From Candidatus Methanorbis basalitermitum (GTDB lineage: Archaea; Halobacteriota; Methanomicrobia; Methanomicrobiales; Methanocorpusculaceae): DNA of 38,009 nt. Shown piece by piece: positions 7,359-15,925 of this stretch. Each line of letters starts with the position of its first letter. Positions within the stretch are counted from its first letter, which is position 1. Below the pieces are notes generated by a model that had not been told where the DNA came from, did not search any database, and saw only the letters and a program-made list of their open reading frames with translations. The DNA lies in contig JAITSY010000012.1 in the NCBI GenBank assembly GCA_031287415.1, positions 1 to 38,009 of the forward strand, given 5' to 3'. A program made the position numbers and the translations under genes.

Positions 7359-8328
7359 TAGAGGTGTGCGGCAACCCCAGCAAGGCACTTTGCAGCGCGT
7401 CCTCTTTATGGGAACCTCTGCCTATGCGGTGCCGGCTCTTGAGGCGATTGCAACCTGCCTGAAAATCGCCGGTGTCGTGACACGCCCGGACAAACCAAAC
7501 CGGCGGGGGAATAAGATTGCTTTCTCACCAGTGAAGGAGTTCGCCTTATCACACGGCATTCCAATATTCCAGCCGGAATCCATGAAAGACCCAATGCTCT
7601 ACGCCGAATTTGCCGCCCTTAGGCCGGACATCTGCGTGGCAGCTGCGTTTGGCATGATGATTCCCGATGAGATCATTCAATTGCCGAAGTACAAAACGAT
7701 CAACATCCATGGATCCCTTCTGCCCCACTACCGCGGAGCGGCGCCGATACAGCATGCGATACTAAACGGCGATACGGAGACAGGCGTGTCGGTCATGTAC
7801 ATCACCCGCGAACTGGACGCGGGCGATGTGATCCTCGCAAAATCTCTGCCGCTCGGGCAGGATGAGACATTCGGAGAGGTTCACGACCGACTTGCACAGC
7901 TAGGTGCTGAAGCAGTTCTTGAGGCGCTGGATCTGATTGGGTGTGGGCACAGCGTCTGCACTGTTCCGCAGGATGCAGCAAAGGCAACATATGCACCATC
8001 AATTACCAAGGAGGAATGCGTTCTGGACTGGTCACTGCCCACAGGCATGATTCACAATCGCATTCGGGCTCTGTCACCAACCCCTTGCGCCAACACGAGG
8101 ATGCCTGACAAAAAACTCCTAAAGATTTATCGGAGCGAGCTGGTGCCGGGAAATTATGCGGGAAAACCCGGCGAGGTCGTAGATGTGCTGAAGAAAAAGG
8201 GACCGGTGGTGGCGACAGGGACAGGGGTGATCTGTATTGTGTCGGCAAAACCGGAGGGAAAGAGGGAAATGCCAGGATTTGAACTGGTGAACGGGCATTA
8301 TCTGGCGACAGGCGAGCTGCTGGGCTGA
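7339..8328 (+). CDS. fmt: Methionyl-tRNA formyltransferase
   Basis: 329 residues from the ATG at 7339, about the usual bacterial length. Family similarity begins at RVLFMGTSAYAVPALEAI (residue 20 on). The first 19 residues are encoded by a repeat, so the true start may be the TTG at 7390 (AAGG lies 4-5 nt upstream) or the GTG at 7366. The catalytic region INIHGSLLPHYRGAAPIQ has the Asn and His of the formyl-transfer site, and LDAGDVI supplies the Asp. A C-terminal OB-like domain follows (about 210-329). It uses 10-formyl-tetrahydrofolate to formylate Met-tRNA in bacteria. In a methanogen the formyl donor and substrate are open questions; sugar formyltransferase activity is possible but the gene pairing with def argues for Met-tRNA. 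The 3' end overlaps the convergent next gene by 31 nt. Confidence 0.9.
   Translation: MKLHASDRGVRQPQQGTLQRVLFMGTSAYAVPALEAIATCLKIAGVVTRPDKPNRRGNKIAFSPVKEFALSHGIPIFQPESMKDPMLYAEFAALRPDICVAAAFGMMIPDEIIQLPKYKTINIHGSLLPHYRGAAPIQHAILNGDTETGVSVMYITRELDAGDVILAKSLPLGQDETFGEVHDRLAQLGAEAVLEALDLIGCGHSVCTVPQDAAKATYAPSITKEECVLDWSLPTGMIHNRIRALSPTPCANTRMPDKKLLKIYRSELVPGNYAGKPGEVVDVLKKKGPVVATGTGVICIVSAKPEGKREMPGFELVNGHYLATGELLG
7344..7396 (+). repeat. Hairpin module B plus GCAAGG motif at the def-fmt junction
   Basis: Module B: TGCAC.CCTC - TGATA - GAGG.GTGC, starting at 7346. It is followed by CAACCCCAGCAAGGCACTTT, the AACC(C)AGCAAGGCA block also found at 24168 and 26207. It supplies the last codons of def and the first codons of the longest fmt frame. 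It is one of only two module-like copies found inside coding sequence. Confidence 0.75.
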
Positions 8329-8780
8329 CCCCTTTCCCGGAAGCCTCCCGGGATAGTGTGGGCACTGGGCTGCAAGCCGATCGTTTCGAACGCCGCCATC
8401 ACTTCGATCTCCGGCATTTCTTTTCGATAGAATAAATGTGTTGGACAGCTGCAGTCCGAACACCCGAACTGTGGCACGCCTTCTCCACCGATGGTCGCGG
8501 CAAGCAGGCATTCAAGATCACTTTTCGTTTTTGCACACACCACCCGGCGAAGCAGGATGCAGTCTGCTTCCATCAGATAATCGATATGCCATTTGGGTTT
8601 CCGGTACTGCTTGCAGTAAAACCGGATGTGACGGGATACTCGGGAAAGACCACCAGAACCAAGAGCCGAACCGATATACAGATACCAGCCGAGAACGAAG
8701 CAACGGGGCCCGAGCGCCCCGACGCAGACTGCCACTGGTGCGATGCACTCAAGTATCAGGCAGTAAACCCCATTATCCAT
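8298..8780 (-). CDS. DUF123 / GIY-YIG-like family protein
   Basis: 160 residues. It has the family signatures GxYCLILE at the N-terminus, GWYLYIGSALGSGGLSRV..RH, KWHIDYLM, and the C-terminal metal-like cluster GCSDCSCPTHLFY. DUF123 is a GIY-YIG-related domain common in archaea, sometimes fused to endonuclease III; nuclease activity is inferred, not shown. The tail after HLFY (about 45 residues) is unusually long and reads through DNA that overlaps the fmt 3' end. It begins inside the last codons of the downstream hydrolase gene (8-nt overlap region), so the two overlap tail to head on the same strand. Confidence 0.85.
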   Translation of the reverse strand: MDNGVYCLILECIAPVAVCVGALGPRCFVLGWYLYIGSALGSGGLSRVSRHIRFYCKQYRKPKWHIDYLMEADCILLRRVVCAKTKSDLECLLAATIGGEGVPQFGCSDCSCPTHLFYRKEMPEIEVMAAFETIGLQPSAHTIPGGFRERGQPSSSPVAR

Positions 8781-9375
8781 ACTTCATTACTTCGAACTTT
8801 GTAAGCAGAACGTCCCGCATAGCCCCGGATGGAACGGGGATCTCATGGCCGCCCCACAGGGAATCGACGAAAAGCTCTGCGAGTTTGTTGATCGATGCGG
8901 CAAGTTCCACATAGCTGCCGGTAGGGAGGTCGGTTCTACCGCATGATCCCTGCGGGAAGAGTGTGTCTCCGGTTATTAGTGCACCGTCCTCTTCACGGTA
9001 GAGGCAGATGCTGCCTCTTGTGTGGCCCGGGGTGCAGAGGACAGTAAAATCACCGATTCGTTCACGCTCCATGAGGGGTTCTGCCGAAATATCGGGAGAA
9101 TGCCCGCCGAAATGATGTGCAAGCGAGAGCGCATCATCGGAAAGAAAGGCAAGGTCTCCTGCACCGATGAAGACCTGAGCCTCGCAGAGGTCAGAGAGAG
9201 CACTGACATTTGCCATGTGATCGAAGTGACCGTGGGTGAGTACAATTGCTTCGATCTGCTCCTTATAGGGAGCGACCACCGCCTCAGATTGTGCCGCGTC
9301 GACAAGAATGCTGCTGCAGACATAGGAATTTGCGCGCCAGCCGGTCTCCTGCAGCCAGTGAATAGGTTCACTCAT
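8773..9375 (-). CDS. Metallo-beta-lactamase-fold hydrolase (glyoxalase II-like)
   Basis: 200 residues from the ATG at 9375 (MSEPIHWLQETGWRANSYV). The frame stays open 30 codons upstream, but those codons lie in repeat DNA and lack similarity. Metal ligands are visible in THGHFDH, CTPGHTRGS and ITGDTLF. The small single-domain form is typical of hydroxyacylglutathione-hydrolase-like enzymes; the substrate cannot be told from sequence. It probably shares a transcript with the downstream DUF123 gene, which starts inside its 3' end. Confidence 0.88.
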   Translation of the reverse strand: MSEPIHWLQETGWRANSYVCSSILVDAAQSEAVVAPYKEQIEAIVLTHGHFDHMANVSALSDLCEAQVFIGAGDLAFLSDDALSLAHHFGGHSPDISAEPLMERERIGDFTVLCTPGHTRGSICLYREEDGALITGDTLFPQGSCGRTDLPTGSYVELAASINKLAELFVDSLWGGHEIPVPSGAMRDVLLTKFEVMKYG

Positions 9376-9819
9376 ACAGTATAATGAATCAGGAAGACAA
9401 ATGAGAGTTTCGCATGCATGCTGGACAACCCAGCAAAGCCTTCTGCTTTGCAACTGTTTCCCCAAGGACGGAGGAAAGGATTCCTCCTCTGTTGAGGAAA
9501 GATTCGATCAAACTGCTTCCACCATGATAAACGGCTATTTCTGTTCGGCGATTTACCCTGCATCTGCTGCACCACAAGCAGTCTTCTACTGCTGCAAGCA
9601 TTCCGCTTGCAGCGTTGCAGGGTAACCGGGTTCTGCCGCCAGCAACTCAACCGCATTTCTGCTCATGCACGGACAGAGCTGCAGATTTTCGTGTTTGCGC
9701 ATTCCAGTTTATACTCGTGCGGTCAGTGCGTCCTCTTTCTCGCATCCCTTGAGGAAAATCATCAGTATCGGTTGATATTCCCGCAAAAATGTCGGCCACA
9801 TGGCTCCGTGTCCAGACAA
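9376..9819. other. Non-coding stretch with structured hairpins
   Basis: No supported gene. It contains GCAAAGC-CTTCT-GCTTTGC (9433-9451), GGAGGAA-AGGA-TTCCTCC (9470-9487) and the larger folded element at 9553-9625. Frames crossing it have no protein features. Confidence 0.55.
9553..9625. repeat. Multi-stem hairpin element (about 73 nt)
   Basis: A perfect 10-bp outer stem (TTACCCTGCA with TGCAGGGTAA) encloses two strong hairpins. AGCAGT-CTTCT-ACTGCT lies at 9577-9593 and GCTGCAAGC-ATTCC-GCTTGCAGC at 9591-9613; a weaker GCTGC...GCAG pairing precedes them. The two inner hairpins share three bases and so compete. The 9-bp hairpin is module C, also seen near 17111-17124, 34370-34386 and 34459-34475. 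Confidence 0.7.
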
Positions 9820-10590
9820 TTACAAGTACCCAAACGGCATTCCAATGACCTGCGACACCACCATGACAACACAGAGAGCCGTGGCGATAATCGGGATGTG
9901 CAGCAGATAGATATCCAGCAGATGCCTGCCAACGAAGGCCAGGGATCTGCCGATGGTACCCGCATCTGGTATGAGAAACCTGCATTTTCCCGCAGGATAC
10001 AAAACCGATCCTGCCGCCACACCAAACTGCATCACCCCTGTCCACGGAAACAGCGGGAAATAATCACGCGGATAGTACATCCCCTCCTGCAAAACTCCCA
10101 GTGGCAGGAACTGCCACTGGCCAGTATGTACATTTTCAGCATCTCTCCTGCCTCGATGAGGGACGTTGCTGAAATACCATTCCATTTGCCGAATCGCAAA
10201 AATGGAAGACAGAAGATCATCGACAAGCCCATCATCTGCAAAAAGTTGAACAGAATGTAGTGGCCGTCATCGACGAAAAAAAGACTGCAAGCGACCCGAC
10301 AGCCGCAATCACAACACCGACCAAAAAAATCTGCACCCCGCGCTTGAGAATCGCCAAATGACACTCATGCTTTGAGACAGTTCCCATTCGCCCGTACCGC
10401 AGCACCAGTGCAGTCCCTGAGATCACCGCAAAGATGCTCATACCAATGGGAATGTAGCGGCAAACTCATAATACCACTCCACCGTGAGGCACATGTGGAA
10501 GATAACCATCAAAGAGATGATGTGAAATACCACCATGCCAACAAGGGCAATTCCTCTAATCGCATCCACCTCCCAATAGACCCATCCATT
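9820..10590 (-). pseudogene. Frameshifted DUF1624/HGSNAT-like acyltransferase membrane protein
   Basis: Minus-strand fragments in three frames together resemble the heparan-alpha-glucosaminide N-acetyltransferase-like (DUF1624) membrane family. These are EVDAIRGIALVGMVVFHI (about 10577-10523), SIFAVISGTALVLRYGR (10441-10390), AGEMLKMYILASG, PLFPWTGVMQFGVAAG, and a C-terminal RHLLDIYLLHIPII. Frameshifts lie near 10442, 10300 and 10150. The original start is not clear. The family has several membrane spans and transfers acyl groups across the membrane. The gene cannot make the whole protein as it stands. Confidence 0.75.
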
Positions 10591-10717
10591 GATTTTTTGT
10601 TGGTACAGTCAGATAATCTCTTTTGTGCTTGCAGCGAGCATTTATTGCAAAGTCAGAGGCCTTGCGGATTTTGGTGTATTCCATGATGACCTCTGCTAAA
10701 AACCACACACGTCACGC

Positions 10718-10735
10718 AAAAAACAAGAAAAAAAG
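10718..10735 (-). terminator. T-run terminator after the ech operon
   Basis: The minus strand just past the echF stop reads ACTTTTTTTCTTGTTTTTTG, two T-runs separated by CTTG. This fits archaeal intrinsic termination at the end of the six-gene operon. Confidence 0.6.
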
Positions 10736-11125
10736 TTATTCCTCGTTCCCGTGTTCTTTTTTTGGTTTTTTCGGTCTCACATACGTAATCTCAAACGTTT
10801 CCGTCCCCCGTTCATCGGCGGTAACAGACGCTGAGTACGCAGTCCCCAGCGACACCGCGTCGAAGCTGCACAGTTCCACGCACTGGTTGCAAATAACACA
10901 CCGGAATCGGTCGATCGTCCACAGCTTTGCCACACGATCCACCGTGATAGCCTGCGACGGACAGCGCTTCACACAGATCGTACAGGACGTGCACTTCGAC
11001 GGATCAAACACGATGTGCCCGCGGGTCGCGTCAAAGTATCGTGCCGGCTCCGCTGGAAACGTCGTCGTTACCGGTTTATTGGAAAGCTGCTTCAGGATAG
11101 TTTTTAGCATCTTCATCGCCCTCAT
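10736..11125 (-). CDS. echF: Ech hydrogenase, two-[4Fe-4S] polyferredoxin subunit EchF
   Basis: 129 residues if it starts at the ATG at 11125, whose ATGA overlaps the echE stop; the ATGs at 11116 and 11110 are alternatives. Two complete 4Fe-4S motifs are visible: CTSCTICVKRCP and CVICNQCVELC. This subunit passes electrons between ferredoxin and the hydrogenase small subunit at the cytoplasmic face of the membrane. The C-terminus is a charged tail (KKPKKEHGNEE). It is the last gene of the operon. Confidence 0.93.
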   Translation of the reverse strand: MRAMKMLKTILKQLSNKPVTTTFPAEPARYFDATRGHIVFDPSKCTSCTICVKRCPSQAITVDRVAKLWTIDRFRCVICNQCVELCSFDAVSLGTAYSASVTADERGTETFEITYVRPKKPKKEHGNEE

Positions 11126-12204
11126 CTCTCCATACAGCCGATACATGGGTCAATCGTCAGCACAAGCTGCGGCACATCCGCAAGTTCTGCTCCTGCAAGC
11201 ATCACAACCAGAGACGGAAGGTTTGTCAGTGTCGGTGTTCTCACACGGAGCTGTGCGAGATACTTTGTTCCATTACCGCGGAGATAATGCACCACCTCAC
11301 CGCGAGGCTGCTCAGACCTGCTGAAATACTCGCCATCCGGATTACCCTTCACCGTAGTCGCGATATCACCATCTGGCATCGCCACAATGATTTTGTGAAT
11401 TAGGTCTGCGGACTGGAACAGCTCTTTGCACCGCACTTCACAGCGTGCATAGCCGTCACAGCCGCTCGTGGTCACCGGCTTAACCCCGATATCGCCGTAT
11501 GCCAGATACCCTGAGGTCCGCACATCCATCGCAAGACCAGAACCGCGGGCAACCGGACCAACCGCACCGAGATTGTACGCGTCGTCCGGTTTGAGGATGC
11601 CTTTGCCGACCAGACGCTTTTTCAGCGTATAGTCGGAGAGAAATACCTTCGTCATCTCTTGCATCTCGGTCTCGATATCATCAAGCCGCTTGTCCATACC
11701 AGACAAAAACTCGTTTGACACATCGCGGCAGACACCACCCACCTTGCAGGCACCCTGAATCACGCGGCCGCCGGTGGTTGCCTCAAACTCGTTTAAGATA
11801 GACTCACGGATCTTCCAGGCATTGTAGAACAGACTCTCAAAGCCGAGAGAGTCAGCAAACAAACCAAGCCACAGCAGGTGGCTGTGAAGACGCGAGTACT
11901 CGCCCCACATCGTCCGCAGATAATTCGCACGGGCCGGAATCTCAATGTCCATCAGCCCCTCAACTCCCTGACAGAATGTCGATGAGTGCGTGAAACTGCA
12001 GATACCGCAAATTCGTTCTGCAAGATACACGAAATCCGCATACTCGCGGCGGTCCACCAAACTCTCAAGGCCGCGGTGCACGTAGCCAATGGAGGGTATC
12101 GCCTCCACCACAAACTCATCCTCAACCACCAGATCCAGATGAATCGGCTCAGGCAGCACCGGATGCTGCGGACCGAACGGAATGACGGTCCGTCTTCCAG
12201 TCAT
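11122..12204 (-). CDS. echE: Ech hydrogenase, NiFe large (catalytic) subunit EchE
   Basis: 360 residues, homologous to NuoD. Both NiFe-ligand cysteine pairs are present: ERICGICSFTHS near residue 63-72 and DPCIGCMER at the very C-terminus. That makes it an active hydrogenase rather than a complex I subunit. The sequence stops three residues after the last ligand Cys (MER), so little or no C-terminal peptide is left for a maturation protease to remove; this is worth noting. It catalyses ferredoxin-linked H2 formation or uptake. The start overlaps the echD stop by ATGA. Confidence 0.96.
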   Translation of the reverse strand: MTGRRTVIPFGPQHPVLPEPIHLDLVVEDEFVVEAIPSIGYVHRGLESLVDRREYADFVYLAERICGICSFTHSSTFCQGVEGLMDIEIPARANYLRTMWGEYSRLHSHLLWLGLFADSLGFESLFYNAWKIRESILNEFEATTGGRVIQGACKVGGVCRDVSNEFLSGMDKRLDDIETEMQEMTKVFLSDYTLKKRLVGKGILKPDDAYNLGAVGPVARGSGLAMDVRTSGYLAYGDIGVKPVTTSGCDGYARCEVRCKELFQSADLIHKIIVAMPDGDIATTVKGNPDGEYFSRSEQPRGEVVHYLRGNGTKYLAQLRVRTPTLTNLPSLVVMLAGAELADVPQLVLTIDPCIGCMER

Positions 12205-12632
12205 AGTACATCCTCCTTTGCAGCGTCCGCAGGTTTTTGGTTTGCTCTCTTTCCCCCATCAGAAGTCACTTTGGTGATTTTTGGTGCGGGCGCCTCCTTC
12301 TTTCTGAACGGATACGGAACCGCGGCTCTGATGAATGTCCCCCCAAAATCAATCGTCATGCCGGTGAATGTGAACCCATAAAGATCATGAATTTCATTTT
12401 CGTACACAAACGCTCCTCCATAAAATGCGCCGATGGATGGAATGAGCTCCCCTTCCGGCACCGTCATCCGGTAATGTCTGAGATCATTGTCCTTGGCAAA
12501 CGAGTAAGTAATATCATACTCTTCGGTCACAGCAGTGCACGTAATCACCACAAGCCTCCAGCCTCTGGTCATCATGTCTACCGCCGCTTTCGCGATGTCT
12601 GCAAGGGACACAGAGATAATTTCCATTGTCAT
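12201..12632 (-). CDS. echD: Ech hydrogenase subunit EchD (NuoC-like)
   Basis: 143 residues, NuoC/30-kDa-like. The recognisable core is EYDITYSFAKDNDLRHYRM, followed by PSIGAFYGGAFVYENEIHDLYGFTFTGM. The C-terminus is Lys/Ala-rich (KKEAPAPKITK...), longer than the core domain needs. It is a soluble subunit connecting the catalytic subunit to the membrane arm. ATGA overlaps occur at both ends. Confidence 0.93.
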   Translation of the reverse strand: MTMEIISVSLADIAKAAVDMMTRGWRLVVITCTAVTEEYDITYSFAKDNDLRHYRMTVPEGELIPSIGAFYGGAFVYENEIHDLYGFTFTGMTIDFGGTFIRAAVPYPFRKKEAPAPKITKVTSDGGKRANQKPADAAKEDVL

Positions 12633-13069
12633 TTTGCACCTCCGTTATCGAATAATGCACGCTTTTTCTCCAAAACACCTATTGCCTTGACCACACCTTC
12701 GATCAGCGCTTCGGGCCTCACCGAGCAACCAGGCACATACGCATCCACCGGTATGATTGTGGCAATGCCACCAGACACATTGTAGCAGTCACGGAACACG
12801 CCACCGGACGCTGCGCATATCCCGACTGCCACAACAACCTTCGGTTCGGGAATCTGATCGTAGAGATTTTTCAGAACTTCCTTGTTCTGCTCATTCACGC
12901 TGCCAGTCACAACGAAAATATCTGCATGCGCCGGGTTGCCGGTGTTGATGATGCCGAAGCGCTCCACATCGTACAGCGGCGTCAGTGCCGCGAGGATTTC
13001 AATATCGCATCCGTTGCAGCTGCTCGCGTTGTAGTGCAAAATCCAGGGGGATTTTTCTGCAGAACTCAT
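12629..13069 (-). CDS. echC: Ech hydrogenase, small FeS subunit EchC (NuoB-like)
   Basis: 146 residues from the ATG at 13069 (MSSAEKSPWILHYNASS). This start has GGAGGTG just upstream and an ATGA overlap with echB; the longer frame to 13159 is rejected. Cluster ligands are CNGCDIE near residue 18-21, a Cys in VVAVGICAASGG, and a distal VPGCSVRPE Cys. These are the four ligands of a proximal [4Fe-4S] cluster of the N2 type. It carries electrons between EchF and the NiFe site in EchE. Confidence 0.95.
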   Translation of the reverse strand: MSSAEKSPWILHYNASSCNGCDIEILAALTPLYDVERFGIINTGNPAHADIFVVTGSVNEQNKEVLKNLYDQIPEPKVVVAVGICAASGGVFRDCYNVSGGIATIIPVDAYVPGCSVRPEALIEGVVKAIGVLEKKRALFDNGGAK

Positions 13070-13935
13070 ACAACACCTCCATAGACGCCAATCACCGCAA
13101 TGTTTGCAACAGCAAAAATAACAGTTATAATCCACAGGCTCTTCACTGTCATCTTCCACGTTACCCGCGGGAACAGATTGTCCATCAGAACCTCAAGGAA
13201 GTAGCAGACGACAACAGCAGCGACACCGAGGATAGGGGCTCCTGCAAAAAACAGGAACATCAGTGCAAGGATGATAATCGTCTCATACCAGTGAGCAACT
13301 TCCACTTTCGCAAGCGTTCTGCCAGACAACGACGAAGTCACGCCCTTCACCAGCTCCTGATGGGCATGGTGCGAGGTAGCAATATCGAACGGAGACTTCC
13401 GCAGCTTCAGGGTCAACACCGCAAAGAGGGCCAGGAACACACCCGGCAGAGACAAAATCGCTGGAACGGTTTTGCTCAGAATCTCTGCGACGAAGAAACT
13501 TTCTGTTACCATGAAAAACCCTACTGCAAGGAGTAGCAGGACAGGTTCTGCGACCATCACACCGATCAGCTCCCGTTCAGCACCGACAATTGAGTAGGGG
13601 GCGTTTGCTGCATATGCAGCAAGAAGCAGGAAGGTATGCGCCAGCGCTAGCGCAAACACCACCAGCAGGAGATCACCGCCGGAAAACAGAATCACGCCCG
13701 AAAATGCAATCAGAACCAGGTATCCACTAGTAAAGATAACCTCGACTGGATTTGCAAACGCCCGCTCTTTGTGCCAAAGCTTGTCGATGTCATAGAATGG
13801 CTGAAGGATCGGCGGGCCGCGCCTGCTCTGCATGCGTGCCGTAAGAACACGGTCAACACCGAAAATGAGTCCTCCAAGAATCGGCGCCAGGAAGAGGAAC
13901 ATGACAGCTCCTCCAATTGCTGACATCAGATTCAT
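13066..13935 (-). CDS. echB: Ech hydrogenase, membrane subunit EchB (NuoH-like)
   Basis: 289 residues from the ATG at 13935, where GGAGGTGAT lies about 5 nt upstream and the ATGA overlaps echA. About eight hydrophobic spans are visible. Family marks are DRVLTARMQSRRGPPILQPFYD near the N-terminus (the loop that meets the catalytic module), GAERELIGVMVAEPVL, and KLRKSPFDIATSHHAHQE. It is the membrane anchor linking electron transfer to ion pumping. Confidence 0.95.
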   Translation of the reverse strand: MNLMSAIGGAVMFLFLAPILGGLIFGVDRVLTARMQSRRGPPILQPFYDIDKLWHKERAFANPVEVIFTSGYLVLIAFSGVILFSGGDLLLVVFALALAHTFLLLAAYAANAPYSIVGAERELIGVMVAEPVLLLLAVGFFMVTESFFVAEILSKTVPAILSLPGVFLALFAVLTLKLRKSPFDIATSHHAHQELVKGVTSSLSGRTLAKVEVAHWYETIIILALMFLFFAGAPILGVAAVVVCYFLEVLMDNLFPRVTWKMTVKSLWIITVIFAVANIAVIGVYGGVV

Positions 13936-15872
13936 AGCATCACCTCCAGAAATGCCAGCGCAAACAGGATGATGATGAGGGTTATCGAGATCACCCAAGA
14001 GGGCCTCATCAGCACCTCTTCGCCGCAGTACTCTACCATATAGTAATTCGCGGACTTTGCCTCTTTGTAGACGCCAAGCGATCCGCGGAATCTGCCGTAT
14101 TCATCAACACCACGGCCTGATAGGTAGGGCGAAAGTGTTCTGCCGGGCACATGTCCGAAGTGCGCCGCTGTAACGAGAATCGCAAGGATCACAAACATGA
14201 GTACGATCATCAGCAGATTGTCAAAGACCAGGATCTCCATCGAATCGCTGTATTCTTTGTAGATAGACGTCAGATATGGATCAATGAACAGATAGATTAT
14301 AAAGAAAAACCCTACGCTGCAGATGAGCGTCAGAACGCCTGTTCCGATAACCGAGATCTTTTCGGACACGCGTAGCAGTGTTTCCGGCGCTGCTGGACGG
14401 TTCATGCGCATAAACAGCTTGCCGAGCCACTTTGTCCAGAAAAAGAGGGTGAATGCACTGCCGAACGCAAGCAGGATCACACATGCCCAACCAAACGGCA
14501 CCGACAAAAACGCCACGAGGGCTGCCCATTTGGCTATCAGCATGCCAAATGGTGCAAGATACATGCCGCAGATACCGATGACCATCATAGTAGCAAGCAG
14601 CGGAAGCCGCACCAGAAGCCCGTCCATATCTTCAATGTCCCGGCTGGAAATTCTGTGTTCAACAGCTCCGACACACATAAAGAGGAGACCCTTTGCAACT
14701 GCGTGAAAGATAATCAGAAGAATTGCGGCCATCACCGATTCCGGGGTTCCGATACCCGCACAGGCGGTGATGAGACCAAGATTTGCAATTGTTGAGTAGG
14801 CAAGAACCTTCTTTGCGTTGCTCTGCGAGATGGCAAGTGCCGAAGTGACGAAGAAGGTGAAGGCGCCTATGAAAGCAAGCATAATGCCCACCATGGTGTG
14901 GGAGAAGATCGGGGAGAAGATAACTAGGAGGTAGACGCCTGCCTTGACCATGGTACTTGAGTGCAGCAGGGCAGAGACCGGGGTCGGCGCAACCATTGCG
15001 CCGGTAAGCCAAGTGGAAAAGGGCATCTGGGCTGCTTTGGTGAGGCCCGCGATAGCGATGAAGGCAGCGGGAATGGTGAGGGCGGTCATATCGGGGTAGA
15101 TGATGATATTGGAGATGCTTAGAAGATGTGCGCCACTTGGTTCAATTTCCAGGAGGCAGATGATGGCAAGGGTGAATGCGATGCCGCCAATAAGATTCAT
15201 CCAGACGGCACGGAAGGAGTTAGTGACGGCTTCTGGGGTTTTAGAGTAGCCGATTAAGAGAAAGGAGCACAGCGTGGTGACTTCCCAAAAACAGAGGATC
15301 CACATGAGGCTGTTTGAGAGGACGATGCCGAACATCGCGGAGAGGAAGATGAAAAGCATAGCAAAGAAGTACGGTTTCCTTTCCGGAATTTCGGCGTGGT
15401 GGTGATGGTAGTCTTTCATGTAGCCGAGGGCATAGACACAAATAAGCGTGCCGATGATGCCGATAATGAGAATCATGACAGCGGTGAGATCATTTACGAT
15501 GAAGGTTGTGGCAACGCTGACTGAATCTGCATAGAAAAGCTCGATGATACCCACAAGGGCAAGCTGGATGAACCCAAGAATGGCGGGAAGTACCCTCAGA
15601 TATTTTATGGAAAGACCGATGATTGCAAGAGCTATGATCAGTTCGACGATACAGAGACCGAGGTTGATCTCTTTGGCACTGACCAAGTCAATTGCTATCG
15701 GCTTAGTCCATGCTGCCCACGTGAGGTACAGAGATGTGCCGACGATTACTGCCGACGTGGCACCGACGATACAGTCACGGATGGCATCCCTGTTCTGAAC
15801 CGCAAGCAGTGTCGCGGCGAATAGGGGTACGAGCAGCAATATGAGGATGGCTGTAAGGTTCTGCGTGTACAT
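13932..15872 (-). CDS. echA: Ech hydrogenase, ion-pumping subunit EchA (NuoL/MrpA-like)
   Basis: 646 residues, with some 15 or more membrane spans. The antiporter-like core contains a Lys/Glu-bearing segment FCFWEVTTLCSFLLIGYSKTPE-type, then GLTKAAQMPFSTWLTGAMVAPTPVSALLHSSTMVKAGVYL. That last segment has the Lys and His residues conserved in proton channels of this family. The His-rich loop DYHHHHAEIPE at about residue 155-165 is in the family position for a cytoplasmic loop. It is the first gene of the operon and is preceded by its own promoter. It couples ferredoxin oxidation to H+ or Na+ translocation. Confidence 0.96.
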   Translation of the reverse strand: MYTQNLTAILILLLVPLFAATLLAVQNRDAIRDCIVGATSAVIVGTSLYLTWAAWTKPIAIDLVSAKEINLGLCIVELIIALAIIGLSIKYLRVLPAILGFIQLALVGIIELFYADSVSVATTFIVNDLTAVMILIIGIIGTLICVYALGYMKDYHHHHAEIPERKPYFFAMLFIFLSAMFGIVLSNSLMWILCFWEVTTLCSFLLIGYSKTPEAVTNSFRAVWMNLIGGIAFTLAIICLLEIEPSGAHLLSISNIIIYPDMTALTIPAAFIAIAGLTKAAQMPFSTWLTGAMVAPTPVSALLHSSTMVKAGVYLLVIFSPIFSHTMVGIMLAFIGAFTFFVTSALAISQSNAKKVLAYSTIANLGLITACAGIGTPESVMAAILLIIFHAVAKGLLFMCVGAVEHRISSRDIEDMDGLLVRLPLLATMMVIGICGMYLAPFGMLIAKWAALVAFLSVPFGWACVILLAFGSAFTLFFWTKWLGKLFMRMNRPAAPETLLRVSEKISVIGTGVLTLICSVGFFFIIYLFIDPYLTSIYKEYSDSMEILVFDNLLMIVLMFVILAILVTAAHFGHVPGRTLSPYLSGRGVDEYGRFRGSLGVYKEAKSANYYMVEYCGEEVLMRPSWVISITLIIILFALAFLEVML

Positions 15873-15915
15873 AAAGTATCAGTCTCTTTCAGGATTATAG
15901 AAAATAGAGAGTGAT

Positions 15916-15925
15916 AAGTATTTAA
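15916..15925 (-). promoter_or_regulatory. TATA-like box of the ech operon
   Basis: The minus strand reads TTAAATACTT within GATTAAATACTTATC, about 45 nt before the echA ATG. It predicts a leader of roughly 20 nt. No operator-like palindrome is visible next to it. Confidence 0.5.
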
